Shown here: positions 31,801-44,120 of the stretch, one piece after another | Layout: every line of letters starts with the position of its first letter | Position numbering within the stretch: the stretch's first letter is position 1 | Assembly (NCBI GenBank): GCA_022410635.1 | Contig: JAJVDF010000046.1 | Coordinates: forward strand, 3,102,995 to 3,166,994 | Origin: Tretioscincus oriximinensis | Lineage: Eukaryota > Chordata > Lepidosauria > Squamata > Gymnophthalmidae | Reading direction: 5' to 3' | Length of the DNA stretch: 64,000 nt | Translations under genes and position numbers: made by a program | Notes under the pieces: model-generated | Databases searched by the model: none | The model's input: only the letters and a program-made list of their open reading frames with translations | What the model was told of the DNA's origin: nothing

Positions 31801-32639
31801 AATCCTGCAATTATGGATACACAAAGCTAACAGTTATTGAAGTAAATAATTAGAAACAATTGTACAGTTGATGTTACTCTCTTCATGCAGAAATCTATAA
31901 CACTGTCTTTCTTAGTCTTTTTCAGCATCTTTCTAGGAATTCTGGGCATGGGGCTTTTTGGCAATTTTGAGCGCAATTATATACAAGTTCCATTGCGTTC
32001 AGTGAAGAAAATTGTGCTGTCTTTTTCAGAAGTCCAATATACATTGAGGGTTTTCTAAAAATAAACATGGTGCTATTTTCCGAGATTATCTCAAGCCATT
32101 GAAGTACTTGAGAGTCATAAAAAAGAACTCTAGACAGAACTTGGCAATTATAATATCAAACATTTACAAAGTTCCAAGGCAGTTTGCATACATTATTTGT
32201 AGTGCAGACTAGAATGGTATCCTTCATACTGCAGGTGTGAATGGAAAGAAGGCTCTGAGATTCTTGAAATAACAGGTTAGCTTAGACTATGTTGAACACT
32301 ACATTAAATAAATATGTATCCATTACATTTTTATCTTCCCACTCTGTACCCACAAGATAGGCCGCATACGAAAATAGTAACTGAACATGGAAAAGGAAAG
32401 ATGATTCTTCAGTAAAAGACCAAAGTAAGTAAGTGCCACTCTTTTAAACATACATAGTGAAGTCACACCTCATGGAGAAGACTATAGCGTAGTCTTCTCA
32501 TCACTATGTCCCATCACCAAGGAGGCCCTATTCTGTGTCCCCAGCACTGAGCTAAAGGTATACTACAACCAGGAGGGCATCCCTGCAAATCATAAAGCAT
32601 GGGCAAGTTGAGAGAAAGCATTCTTTTAGGTAACTTATG
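31801..32639. other. Unassigned sequence
   Basis: No gene or repeat recognised. Confidence 0.35.
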
Positions 32640-32838
32640 CCTGAAGGGAATCAAAGTGTCTTACATAACCTTCCGTTCTTCTCATGCACAACAGACACCT
32701 TGTGAAGTAGGTGGGGCTGAGAGAATGCTGAAGAACTGTGACTAGCCCATGGCCACCCAGCTGGCTTCATGGGAGAGTGCAGAATAGAATGGGGAGAGTT
32801 CCAGAAAAAAGGCTGACACCCTAACCCAGTGATGGCCA
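32640..32838 (-). mobile_element. Sauria-type SINE
   Basis: Read on the - strand: ccatgaagccagctgggtgg, ccatgggctagtcacag, ctctcagccccacctacttc, then gacactttgattcccttc. The tRNA-like head near 32838 has decayed. Confidence 0.78.
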
Positions 32839-32895
32839 ACGAGTAACACTCCAAATGTTCCTGAACTACAACTCCCAACATTCTATTTGGTTTAG
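32839..32895. mobile_element. Old hAT-type fragment
   Basis: cagtgatggccaacgagtaa and aactacaactcccaacattc recur inverted at 34606-34692. They look like the two ends of an internally deleted hAT family, but no TSD was found. Confidence 0.4.
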
Positions 32896-33229
32896 CAGAG
32901 TGGGCTTGTGGTGATCACACCATGTAGCCAACCCTTAGTTTCCATGAAGTGCTCTCCACACCTGCTCTCCTTCCATTTTCCTGCATTCTTGTCCACAATG
33001 TTAACCCAATCCGGTCAATATAGCTTTCAATATGTTTCTTAGTATTATATATCTGCTTTTGACAGGAAATCTTATCTACATCCACTGCCACCATTAATCC
33101 TCATGAATATCTATCTTTGGGCCTCTGAATGACACAGACACGTTTGGCTTTTATAACTTTAACATATAACACATAGGAAACTTAACTTCAAAGTTACTTT
33201 TTTCTTTTCTTTTCTTCTACTTAACACTG

Positions 33230-33821
33230 TCTCAGGTTCAAAGACGACAAAAAAGCTCCACACTCATGATATAACAGGATAGACCTTGTCCTGGATAGGA
33301 AAGTAGTGAATAGACATTTCTCAGGGTGGAAAGAGGTGAGAAGTGGAGTACCCCAGAGGTCTGTATTAGGACCTCTGCTTTTCAATATAGTAGTCAAGTT
33401 TGCTGATGACACTAAACTGTTCAGAGTAAGGAAAACTGAAAGTGATTCCAAGAAGCTCCAGAGTGATCTATTGAAACTGGGAAAGTGGGCAACAAAGTGG
33501 AAATTCACTTCAAGCACATTGGGGCAAAGAACCCCAATTACTCCTACCAACTAATAGGAACCAAGCTTTCCGTGAAATAGCAGGAAAGGGATCTTGGGGT
33601 GTTGGTGGACAGTTCGATGAAGATATCGTCCTAATGTGCAGCAGCAACGAAAAAAGCAAATTCAATGTTAGGATTAATTAAGAAAGAAATTGAAAACAAG
33701 TCAGCAAGTGTTGTTTTGCCTCTTTATAAATCTGTGGTGAGGCCACATTTGGAATACTACATACATTTTTGGTCACCACATCTCATAAAGGATATTGTGG
33801 AACTAGAGAAGGTCCAGAAAA
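33230..33821 (+). pseudogene. CR1 ORF2 reverse transcriptase remnant, part 1
   Basis: The + strand carries SGVPQRSVLGPLLFN, then KFADDTKLF, the CR1 catalytic motif with both aspartates kept. The loop that normally separates these two motifs is deleted. After this come KLQSDL-KL-KWA-KWK and, in another frame, the LG-IKKE and VLPLYKSVVRPHLEYYIHFWSPH segment. The copy is cut at 33821 by a second CR1 and resumes at 34004. Confidence 0.85.
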
Positions 33822-34003
33822 TGGATGTCTGGATGTTGCCTCCAGGATGGAGCAACAGGCAGGACTCCTGAGATACCATTTGCAGGGAGTCATGAACAGG
33901 TGCATATTTTGCTTTCTTCTGTTCAGACTGCCCCGCTGCATCTGGTGGGCTGTGGCCTTATCCAGTATGGCTCTTCTTATGTTCTTATGCTCTTATGCTC
34001 TTA
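33822..34003 (+). mobile_element. CR1 3' UTR nested inside an older CR1
   Basis: Starts ggatgtctggatgttgcctc and runs to the 3' end with repeated atgctctt units. Upstream and downstream sequences are ORF2 parts of another CR1 in the same orientation, so this is a CR1 inserted in CR1. About 100-150 bp of the host ORF2 seem lost at the junction. Confidence 0.75.
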
Positions 34004-34425
34004 AATCATGCACGGGATGAATATGGTGCATGAACTGGGGGCATTCCTTGAAGCTGATGGGCAGAAGAGTGAGGAAAGTATTTTTTTCACCCTGAGGGTC
34101 ACTGGCCTTTGGAATTTACTTCCAGAAGAGGTTTTGGTAGCTAGCAACCTGGATAGCTTTAAGACAGTATTAGACAAGTCCATGGAATCCAAGAGTATAA
34201 ACAGCTACTAAGTTGGATGTCTTGGTATTGCCTCTAAGATGGAGCAACAGGCAATATTCCTGAAATGCCATTTGCAGGGCATTGAGAACAGCTGAAGATT
34301 TTGCCTTCTTCTGTTCCAGACTGCCCAGGTGCAATTGGTGGACCTCTGTGTGAGAAAGAATGGTGGACCAGATGGGCTGCGGCCCATTACAGCACAGCTC
34401 CTCTTATGTTCCTATGTATACAGAT
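34004..34425 (+). mobile_element. CR1 ORF2 end and 3' UTR, part 2 of the host copy
   Basis: Begins aatcatgcacgggatgaata (YKIMH-MN), with FFTLRVTGLWNLLPEEV and the last ORF2 helix, then a 3' UTR from about 34210 (gccatttgcagggcattg, cccaggtgcaattggtggac) to cctatgta. Confidence 0.82.
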
Positions 34426-35039
34426 CTATACAGGCCTGTCCTCCACTCAGGCCTCTGCTCCAGTTTATTTTACTTAAAGAGAGGTCTCAGTATTTGATTT
34501 TGTCCCTTTTAGGTTCATTCTGCTGCTCAGCTGATAATCACTGCTGGTTTTTCATTTGGCCTGTATTTCCAGCTTTTATTAACTTTATCATTTCCAGGGC
34601 TTAACAGTGCTGGGAGTGGAATGGAATGTTGGGAATTGTGGTTCTTCAGGAATAACCGGAGTGTCACCCCATTAGCCATCACTGCTCTAACCACTACATC
34701 ACACTGAGTTTCAATAGGAGACAGGCAAGTTTCAATAGGAGACAGGCAAATTTCAAGACCAGGGAATGAAGATTCTCTGGGACAGAATTTCCAACAAGGA
34801 CCACCGTACAAAGCATTTCCTATCATGGACCCAGGTAGATAGAATGATCCAACACCACAGGAGTAAACACATGGTGGCTTTTGCAGAAAGGGTTTTTTTT
34901 AATCATCACACTCTCAGCACAGATTTCTGGAATTTCTCCAAGGACAGTTCTATATGGAATCTAGTCTGTAGGTTACCAAGTCATGAATCACTATAACCAA
35001 GTTGACCCTATTCAGGAAAGACTGCACCTTGAGAGGCGG
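34426..35039. other. Unassigned sequence with a small hAT-type piece
   Basis: 34606-34692 is the inverted match of 32839-32895. A cctttgtt-free remainder has no gene. The short direct repeat gtttcaataggagacaggca occurs twice at about 34709-34748. Confidence 0.4.
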
Positions 35040-35535
35040 CTGGAGATAGATTTAAACATGCCTGGCTACTGCTGCCACACGAGCTTCAAGTGACAGCAAT
35101 GAATCCAAAATTATTTCTAAGATTATGAGTTCTTTCTGGAATAAAACAACCCCATCCAGGATAGAAAGGGCTTCTTGGACTCTGAACCTCATGAAAAATA
35201 GAACATCCATTTTATCTGGATTCACTTTCAATGTGCTGGTTAACAACCAGTTAATCATGGCCTCCAGGCAATGATTGAGTATCTGAACTGGCTCTCCTAA
35301 TTCAGAAACAGTAGAGAGATAGAGCTGTGTGTTGTTAGCATGTAGACAGTACCAAATCCCCTGATGATATTTAAGCAAATAGGCTGTGGCACTAGTCATT
35401 GTGTGTAAAATCAGTATATCCAGCTCCTGCAGTTGTTCGCTGATAATTTGAACTGATTTTGTAGTAGGACAAAAAAAGAAAGAAAGAAATTCTGCCAGGA
35501 AAATAACGGGCAGAATATAGCCTTGAAAGCACACT
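35040..35535 (-). pseudogene. L2-type LINE reverse transcriptase remnant
   Basis: On the - strand, HANNTQLYLS replaces the YADDTQLY catalytic box of L2 reverse transcriptases, followed by LNHCLEAMINWL, LKVNPDKMDVLFF, LDGVVL and LDSLLSLEARVAAVAR, all in the L2 order. Both catalytic aspartates are changed to asparagines, so it is dead. A single frame of 160 codons spans 35052-35534, but its N-terminal third does not match the expected sequence. Confidence 0.8.
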
Positions 35536-35539
35536 AAAG

Positions 35540-35885
35540 GCTTTTCACACTTATCTTTAAAGAATGGTTGTTAGGAACTGTTCCCATCCACTCTCTGGGG
35601 GAATGCGTCCTGCCCTTTCGACAGTCCTACTTCTAGTCCAGGAGCAAGAAGTGTGATGGCTATATTCAAGCCTTTCTGCACTTCACGCCTGGGTGTCCCC
35701 ACCCCACTGCAATTGGGTGAAAATATGTCACATGACATGGAGCACTCACAAAGGCTAGAATATAGCAAATACACTTTTTGCAGGAACGTTTTCACAACAT
35801 AAGAATGATTGTGAACAACTTAAAAGCAGCCCTCACAATGTCAGTTTAAGTAAGCTTAAGAATGTTTTTGGAGTTTTTTTCTGGT
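35540..35885 (-). repeat. Unclassified interspersed repeat B
   Basis: In - orientation it has cacaatcattcttatg, gctatattctagcctttg, catgtcatgtgaca and ttttcacccaattgcagtg, the fullest version of this repeat in the window. It ends with cttaagaatgtttttgg. Confidence 0.6.
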
Positions 35886-37212
35886 TAGTTGGTCTACTTC
35901 CCAGTCAAAGTGCATATTTGGCCTCATAAAAAGTCACAGCAACTCCAGTGAAGAGTTTTACTGGAATTTGCTGCTTCTGAAGAGGTACTACAGTCTCACC
36001 AGTATCTGGGCAGATGTCCTGCTGAAACATTCTATCACAGTGAATGGACTTCTCAAATAATACTCAGCAAAGTGGATGAAATCGCTTTCATGTAACCTAT
36101 TTCGATAGCCCAAGGATAAAACGAATCTCTTCCTCTCTGGCAGTCCTCTTCCTTGCCTAATTCTGTATTTGAAGTTAATTTCCACNCTGTGAAAACTATT
36201 GCCTGCAGCTCTTGATTGTAAATGAAGCTGCTATTAACATCACATGAGCAGAAGCCACCATAGAAATTAGGAAATGCAGTCGTTCGTACTTTTCCCCCCT
36301 TAATTTTGTTTACACATAAGCCAGGACAGCCTTACTTAATAATTACGCAAATATCCATACTGTGGGCTTATTCCTAGCACAACTACAGCATTGCCAAATA
36401 CTTAGAAACTTTTATGGATGATCATTTCTGCCAAATTATTACTTTTTTGCAAAAAGCATTTCATTTTTTAAAAAATGAATCCAATTATAAATTGGGGGGA
36501 AAGGATGGAGCAAGGAAGTAAAATGTATACCGTTTCTCACTCTAGAATTTCAGCAGCAACTGTCTAGGCTGATACAGGTGGCATATTTTGTGTCAGGACA
36601 TCCTGGAGTAGCCTGGAATAAGAAAGGTAAGTGCAAAAAAAGTCCAACGATTCAGTGCAGGGTTTTGTTCTGGCTTCCATGTTTCTACCCATCCACTGAA
36701 CTTTTCAGGAATCACAAAGGATTAGCATTTGCTTGCCAGACTTGCTTAATAGGCCCCATCACACTTAACAACTCATTCTTAGCATGCACCAATGTAGTGC
36801 CATTTCTGGACTGAGCTCAGAAGTCAGATACCCGAATGAAAGGCTCTTTCTGGGATTAGGAATAAGGTTTGGCAGTGGGTTTGGCAGGAGGATTTTTCAG
36901 AAGCTCCTATCAGACTGACTTGAAGATGTTGGATCATAGAATTTTCTGCACTCAAGTCTATATACCAGGATATGTCAGGCTAATAGTTTTTGGATGTCTA
37001 TGTTCTGAGAGCAAATTATTTACTGACACAGGAAAAAAAATATTTTCATTTGGATACTTTTTTTAAAAAATAACAAAGATATTCCCCTCATTGCCTGCTT
37101 ACTTATCCAGAACCAATATTCCAGTTCCTTCCCCAATTTCCATTGGCTGCTTGGTAGCAGACAGGATTTTCTAGAGTCTTCAATTACAACAAGCTTAGAA
37201 GACTCTTGTGGA
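35886..37212. other. Unassigned sequence
   Basis: No gene or repeat recognised. One ambiguous base at 36186. Confidence 0.35.
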
Positions 37213-37220
37213 GTTCTCAC

Positions 37221-37439
37221 CAGGAGTTGGATTCAAAAAATTTAAAAACTAGTTCTCATTTTCAAAGCAACAACTGGAAATGATACCTTAAGTCATATAT
37301 TTCCAGTTGCTGCTTTCATGAACATCATCTTAAGTGATTTCATTCCCAGAAGAACAACTGTAAATGACATCAGGAAAAGGTGTCATTTTAACAAACGGTC
37401 CACCCAAACTAGTGCAACACAGCTGAATCCCAGCAGTGG
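37221..37439 (-). mobile_element. Non-autonomous hAT element (GGTGGGATTCA-type termini)
   Basis: Ends gttggattcaaa and gaatcccagcagtgg are diverged inverted termini. Internal words ccggt-like and gtaaatgacatcaggaaaag match a hAT family I recall from lizards. TSDs gttctcac (37213-37220) and cttctcac (37440-37447) match at 7 of 8. Exact ends are uncertain by one or two bases. Confidence 0.65.
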
Positions 37440-37447
37440 CTTCTCAC

Positions 37448-39444
37448 CATTCTAACACGAACTTCTGAAATTATATTTTCTGCATGTGCAAAAGGGACAC
37501 TTCAACAGGGTCTTTGGGACAAAGTAAAATATTTTTTAATAATTTCTGTGCCCCATTTTCCTCTGCATGTACCATAAAACCCTGGTTTAGACATATTAGT
37601 TATCTGTCATTAGAAAGCAGCTTATGTATCTCACCCACTCGAGTTTTTATTTTTAGTACCAATTTCCGGATGTGTGCTATTAGATTCCATACAAGGGACC
37701 CCTCCTCATTACATCTTACAGGTGCTGTATTTTTAACCTAATTGGATGCACTTTATGAAACTGAATCTGCGATTACTCACAGGACAAGTAATGGATAAGT
37801 TTTAAGTTGTTGTTCAAGTTGTGGATAGAGGCTTTCTCCACCTTGCAGTAATTAAAATTGTAACAGCTCTAGATCTGCTCTTTGCCACTTCATTTCACAC
37901 AATACTATCTGAGTGATCTAATGGTAACCTTAAAGGCATCAGTGAACTTCTTCAGCTGATTAGGCACAGAGAGTGTAAAACAACTAGCCATCGTTGAAGA
38001 TCTGTTTTCTTCGCAGAATTCAATTGTGACAATATTTTTTTTATTTGAGATACCTTCATCCCAAATAAATCATAACTGTGACGGGTCCAATATCGTCCCA
38101 GAATGTTGAGGCAGAATATCAACTTTATGATAAGTCCAACCATTTATCACATTTTCCAGCTGCATGCTCAAATCATTGTTCTCATAAAAGATCTAGAAGC
38201 AAGCAAGCCCAGGGAAAAACAAAGGGGAATCCATGGATTCTAGCTTGCATAGAGGCTTAGCAGAAGCCACAGGAAGTCCTTTGAACCTAGGGGGTGCAAT
38301 TAGCTGCAGGATAGAAAAGCATTTTTCCATCCTATACAGGGATAGAGAAAGGCCCATAAACCTTGGGATCACAATGGGTGCCTAATGATGCCCACATGTT
38401 TCTGCTTCCTCTTAACTCCAAAAGCCAGGTGGGAGAAAAAGCCAGAAAACCAAGGAGAGCAATAGAAACAGGAGATATTAGCAGTATTTTCCTTCTGTGG
38501 AGCCCTTCCACTCACCATCATAGGGGACTGGATTTACAGCAAAAAAACTCAACCATATGTTGCAGACATCCAGACATGAAGCTGTAAGATGAAGCTAAAA
38601 TTATTTTGAAGAATGTGCTAAAATATCTCCCTAACATGATAACATGGTCTTAGGATATGTCCGGCAGAGTATATTTACTTTAATTTTCATTTTGAAGCCT
38701 AAAGGCACTGCGCAATTTTCTTCAGAGCTGTAAAAAGAGCAAAAAGAAAATTCACTAAGAAAAACTTGTTGTTAGACAAATAATTGAACAAATAAATACA
38801 CAGCCCTATATAAATAAATAACAATAAATTAATTAATAATAACAATAATAATAACAAATGAAGGCTGCACAAATATTTCTTATTTGGGTACCATTGACCA
38901 AGTCAACTGCTCTATTTAGAGGAATTATTTAGAATCACTGAGCATAGGTTTGGTTTTTGGGGTTGTTTTTTTTAAGTTTTCCTCTTGTGTAGGCAAGCGA
39001 GCCTAAACTGTAGCTTATGCAGGGAAGGGGGAAGTATGTTCGCAATTGAAAATACTGTAGCAAACCTGAAAAAAGAATCTAGACTTCAACAATCTGTTCA
39101 GCACAAGAAAAGAAAATCTCTTCATTTGCTTCTTTTCCTGTCTCTGCACAGACCAAAGGTCCAGTATATCTGCCAACTTAAAAAACACAGGTAACCTTAA
39201 AAGGATATTCAAAAGAGAGGGAGCGCATGCTAAATCAATATTAGGTTTAGTTTAGCAAAGACTCCATTTGATATACACTATTTCTTCAATTTGCTAATAA
39301 CATGCTAATACAAAGTATGTTCCCCCATATTCCGGAATATAGCTTCATGGTGTGAAGGGATAGGCATTTGCTATATTCTGGAATATAAATTTATTCCGGT
39401 TTTTAGCATGTCGTGTAAATGTACCCAAAACAATCCCTGGTGTT
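37448..39444. other. Unassigned sequence, possible old unique stretch
   Basis: No gene. 37840-38130 is repeat-free with several ATTA/TAAT words and may be conserved non-coding sequence. 38793-38865 is an (AAT)n-type tract preceded by cagccctatataaataa, a retroposon tail. 39330-39395 has two tatattcyggaatata palindromes. Confidence 0.35.
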
Positions 39445-39804
39445 CACAGCACCTGCCAACCTGCACCCCAAAAAAACTCTTTTTCCCCTTTGCTGATTTT
39501 TTCCAAAATGACCATGCCTACAACTACAGAGATGAGAAGCCTTCCTTTGTGTACGATCCTTAACATGATTACAAGGATACCATGAGAAAAGGCTAGCACA
39601 AAACAATGCAGAATTGCATACTAAGCATGCTCAATATTTATTTCCTGGTTAGTCGTCTTGTCTGTTCCACATGGATTTAAAGGTTTTCTAATGGTTTGTT
39701 AGTGAAAGAGGATGAGCATACCTATGCATGAGTTATTTCACAATTGAGTCATTTCAGAACTTAACATCATTGCGGTTTTTAACATGTCATATGGAGGGGG
39801 CCTT
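39445..39804 (+). repeat. Unclassified interspersed repeat C, copy 2
   Basis: Aligns by eye to 26519-26838 over about 320 bp. It keeps cccctttgctgat, gatccttaacatg, aagcatgctcaatattt, tgtctgttccacatgg and ggtttttaacatgtcatatgg. Confidence 0.65.
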
Positions 39805-40109
39805 AGTTGAGATGTGTGGTTTGCTATGTCACATATATCTATGCATTAGACTGGAAATGAAAAGCTATAGAATGGTGCCCTAGAGGCAAAAAGCTGGCTT
39901 TAGTAGCCATTGGTTAGCCTGGATGAATCAGTGGGGAAAGAAGGAGGTGATCTTAAAAGTTACATTGCCTTGAGTCTAGCAGAGAGGGAACAGACCGTGG
40001 TAAAAACATGGTTTCTGATATATAGATTTATTTATTTTTGCCACCCACCACCCAATTACCCTGGGAGAAGAAGAATACTTATTTTAATTTTTCAGGTTTA
40101 ATGTCTGAG

Positions 40110-40800
40110 TACTAATTTTATTGCAGCCAAGAGTTCAGGGCCACCCCATCAATTGGACTGGCAATATACTAAAAGTTTATTCTAATTACTCATGCATTTC
40201 CTTCTGGAATTGTTTATATTATGCCTTGGTTCCACTAAAAAGTATCCTGTCAACTGTTCCACTAAATAATGCTACCAATTTTGTAATTGCCATTTTGCTG
40301 AATCCTTCCATCTCAAAGCAACTACGGCTTGGGCCGCCATCATCATCTGCCCCATTAGATATTTATCATCTTGTATATATCTGAAAAAATGCTACCTCCT
40401 TGGTCTGAGTTATGGGGTACCCTATAATGATTTCAATATCCACACATATNCCATTCCAAAATGATTATATAACAGGGCATTCCCAAAGCATATGTATGTA
40501 TATAACTCCCATCCCACATCCATGCCAACAATTTGATCTGAATTTTGGAATTATATGGGATATATGGCAAGGTGTTCTATACCATCTACTGATTATTTTT
40601 AATTGGAGTTCCTTCATTCTTGTATTTTTATTTTTTTCTATTCCTTCCCATTTTAATTTCATTTCGGTCTCATTAATCGTTAAATCAGTTGTCCAAAGAT
40701 TTGTCCAGGAGGTTAGGTTATTATATAAGGAGTCAAGGTCTTTATTAATGATTAGTCCATTGGGTAAAAATACGAAACATTGGGTAAAACAGTATATCAA
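40110..40800 (-). pseudogene. L1 ORF2 C-terminal domain
   Basis: IISRWYRTPCHI, then CWHGCGMGVIYIHMLWECP, the Cys/His C-terminal cluster that matches 1300-1350. A frameshift near 40465, with an ambiguous base at 40450, precedes the last ORF2 segment (WKDSAKWQLQNW) that ends near 40110. Confidence 0.85.
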
Positions 40801-41360
40801 TTAAAACAATCAATTAAAAACAATTACAATAAATAAATAAATCTACATTTAAAATTATTTAAAACATTTAAGAACAATTAAAATTTAAGTTAAAATAGTC
40901 AGTAAATTTACATTCCTCCAGTTATAAGTGCAGTTCTAATTCAGTAAGTAATTTATATAGTGAGCCCCCCATTCCTTTAGTATCCTTTTTAGCTTTTCAA
41001 TATATATCTTTTAATGTTGTATTTGGCACTACTAATGCTCTTCTATAAACATGTTGAGCTTGACCAAGGATGGTAGTAAGATCATTATATGGCATTAAAG
41101 TTCTATCAGGGCAGAAGTAGTCCTGTATTATTGTGATGTTTGCAGATTTTTATTTCTCAATATTGCCTTTAGACATTGCATTACCATCTTTATTAATATG
41201 TCGAATTGAGATTATATTTGGCATTTGTGATATTAATTTAGATTGCCACTTTTTCCATATTAGCATAGCGGTTCGTGTTGTGGGAGTAAAATTTCTAAGC
41301 ATGGGTTGATCCAGTTGAACAATAAGAGAAGACTGATTTTCCAGTTAATTTAATTTTAGC

Positions 41361-41693
41361 TCAATTTTTGCCCAATTTTTCTCCGAATATTCTATATAAG
41401 TTTTTCAGTTGGAATGCCTCAAAATAATTTTCTATAGATGGAAAGTTCCATCCTCCATGTCTGATCTGAGCATACAGTTTATTTTTTAACAGTCTTGGTT
41501 TTTTATCTCCACAGATCCAAGTCCTGATATATTTATCCCAACTATTCAAAACTTTCATAGGAACCTCTTCTGTTAGCGTTTGCATTGGGTAGATGAATTT
41601 AGGAAGTAGCATCATTTTAAATGCACGCATTCTGGTTAAAGTCCTAATATTTTTTCCTTCCATTTGTTTGTTGTTTGCATTATTTCCTTCCAT
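41361..41693 (-). pseudogene. L1 ORF2 region after the reverse transcriptase
   Basis: MMLLPKFIYPMQTL and WNFPSIENYFEAFQLKNLYRIF correspond to the same segments of the L1 at 312-640 on the + strand. The rest of the frame to 40800 is decayed, with an AT-rich stretch at 40800-40915 that may be inserted. Confidence 0.82.
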
Positions 41694-41777
41694 ATAGGGT
41701 TTTAATTGGATTTCATCATTTTAAATATATTCTTTGTCAGAGTAATCCTCCAATATCTCATTTTTTTAGATTAGCCT

Positions 41778-42200
41778 TTAGCCCATTATGGTTTGTACAG
41801 TTCCTGGGACATTTTTATACATAATTTCAGATTTATTAACATTGATTTTAAGTCCAGAGTTCATGCCAAAACAAGTTGTAATATTAACTATATTTTCAAC
41901 CACTCTTTCTGGTTGTTCAATGATAACTATGGCATTGCCTGCATAAAGATTAAGTTTGAAATATTGTCCTCCTATTTTATACCCCCCAAAATTGTTACAT
42001 TGTCTTATCTGATTTGCAAGAGACTCGATAGTCAAAATAAATAACAATGGAGATAATGGACACCCCTGGCAGGTCCTATTTGAAATCTTAACCGGATCAG
42101 TTAGTTCTTCATTAACTCGAATTTTAATCCAATTATTGCTGTAGCTATTCTTAATTGTATTTGTAACTTTATCCCCCAGGTTTAATTCTCGGCATAGTTC
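41778..42200 (-). pseudogene. L1 ORF2 reverse transcriptase, second catalytic motif
   Basis: Continues from the insert with CQGCPLSPLLFILTIESLA (the QGCPLSP box) and KLNLYAGNAIV, where the catalytic YADD box reads YAGN. Both aspartates are gone. Then come GLKINVNKSEIM. Loss of YADD alone would abolish polymerisation. Confidence 0.87.
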
Positions 42201-42211
42201 AAAAAGATATT

Positions 42212-42381
42212 ACAATAACTCCATGTGTTTTAGTTACTGTTTCCTTGTCACTGCTAAGTTGTTACTATTATTTTTGTCTACTTGGTGCCAATAATATTTA
42301 AGATTGTTTAATGTTTATTGCATAATGTTATTCAAGAATAATTCATTGTAAACCTCATGTTTCAATAAAGCTTTATTTAAA
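42212..42381 (+). mobile_element. 5'-truncated retroposon inserted in the L1 reverse transcriptase
   Basis: A 170-bp insert ending ttcaataaagctttatt and an A tail, flanked by the perfect 11-bp TSD aaaaagatatt (42201-42211 and 42382-42392). Removing it joins the L1 reading frame. The tail looks like an L1-type 3' UTR with an AATAAA signal, but the source family is not certain. Confidence 0.85.
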
Positions 42382-42392
42382 AAAAAGATATT

Positions 42393-43068
42393 GATGATTG
42401 ACAGTATCAAAGGCCTTATAAATGTCGGGTTTTAACATGCCCATAAGTTTTTTTTGTTTATGAGCATGATGTAAAATACCTGCAACTATCTTTATTGGGT
42501 CACCTATGTGCTTTCCTCCTTGAAAACAATGATCTTCCCTGAGAAGTGTTGATATTTGATCTTCCATTCTCTTCATCAAAATCCTCATGAATAGTTTATA
42601 ATCCTCATTGGATAATGATATACGCCTACATGAGTCAGGCTCTGTCTTATCTCTTCCTTTCTTTTGGAATATTACAACTTCAGCCTCTTTCCATGAAGCA
42701 GGTATTTTCCCTTCTAAATATACCTCACTGAATACTATTAGAAGATAGTTTTTAATTTTGTCTTGGAATGTTTTGTATAATACGTCAGTAAGGTCCTCTG
42801 GCCCTGGACCTTTCCCTATTTTCATCTTTTTTAAAGCATCTTCTAATTCTAAGATTGTAATTGGTTTATTTAATTCCCTTTTTTGTTGATCTGTAATTTT
42901 TTTCTCAATCAGTATTGGGCTTCTTATGCAAGGTTTAGTTCCATAGAGAGTGGTATAAAAAATTTCAAAAATCTTCTTTATCTCATTTCCTTGCACCAAA
43001 TTACCATTCAGATTTTTGATTTGAGTAATTCTTTTTATTTCTTTTTTTGTACCAGAAGTATTGGGCAA
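42393..43068 (-). pseudogene. L1 ORF2 reverse transcriptase, fingers and first catalytic motif
   Basis: The - strand frame runs through GKGPGPEDLTDVLYK, GKIPASWKEAEVVIFQKKG, LSNEDYKLFMRILMKRM and MLKPDIYKAFDTVNH. The last holds the first catalytic Asp in the D-x-x-KAFD box. The frame is cut by an inserted retroposon directly after TVNHQYLF. The sequence between this and the endonuclease (43070-43690) is decayed. Confidence 0.88.
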
Positions 43069-43691
43069 GCTTTCTCATTTCTTTTATTCCCAATATTTTA
43101 TATTTGCCTTTGGCATAGATTAATTTACGAGAAAATCCTAATTCATTAGCCTTATGCTTGTCATTTTTTTAAAAAATCCAGCATATGTTTAATATTTAAA
43201 TACTGATTTTGTGCATACTGATCCTGTAGTAATTTAAACTGCTCAATAATTTATATGCATCACAATTTTTCTTGTGTTCTTAGCATTGCAGTAATGATAT
43301 ACAAATACCATGTATATATGCTTTGACCATATCCCAAATCAAATTAGGTTCCATTCCTGGAGTAATATTATTTTGAAAAAATTCAATTTATTGTGAAACT
43401 CTTATTCTATGGGCTGAATAGTTCAGTATATTAGGATCAAATGTCCATTTACCTCTTTGGTTTACCTCTCTCAATTTAATTATACCCATGGTTGGTGCAT
43501 GATTTGAGATCCATATAGGATCCGTATCAACATTTTCAATTATACTCATATTTTTCAGCAAGGATATAGTCTATTCGGCAAAAACACTGATGTCTTCCTG
43601 AAAAATAGGTATAAGGACAGTCCCCATGAAAAGATTTTTCATGAATATCAACAATGCCAAGCCCTTCCATTTCATGAAGTTTAAAATTGTT

Positions 43692-44120
43692 TCAGTCTTG
43701 TCCCATTTCAATGTTCAAATCGACACCTACAATTACCTCATCCCGGCAAATCTTTTCAACTTTCTGAATGTTTTCCTTATAAACATTTTTGTCCGGAATT
43801 GGTGGAATAGATCGAGCTAGTGTAGCTAAAGTATTTTTTATCTTTCCTTCCTGATCCTTTCTTTCATCTATCACCTCAAATGGTAGATCATTTTTTAAGA
43901 TAATAGCTAAACCCCATGATTTGTTCGTTCCTCGTGCCTCATAAATCTTATCCCATCCTGGCATGTTTAGCAAACGCCGTACGTCATTTTTACCTTTATG
44001 AGTTTCTTGCATAAAGACAATATTTGATAACTTGGATCTTAATAGTTTTTGTAATCTAAACCATTTGAGGGGGACTCCCAAACCCTTGGCATTAAGTGTT
44101 ATACATTTTAAATTAACCAT
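43692..44120 (-). pseudogene. L1 ORF2 endonuclease domain remnant
   Basis: Starts at the Met at 44120 and gives LKCITLNAKGL near residue 5-14, VFMQETH near 35-41 and VGVDLN near 132-137. These are the APE-type endonuclease motifs that hold the metal-binding Glu and the DxN box. The N-x-N-G box reads NAKG, so the second Asn is lost. Intact, it nicks target DNA for target-primed reverse transcription. Confidence 0.85.
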
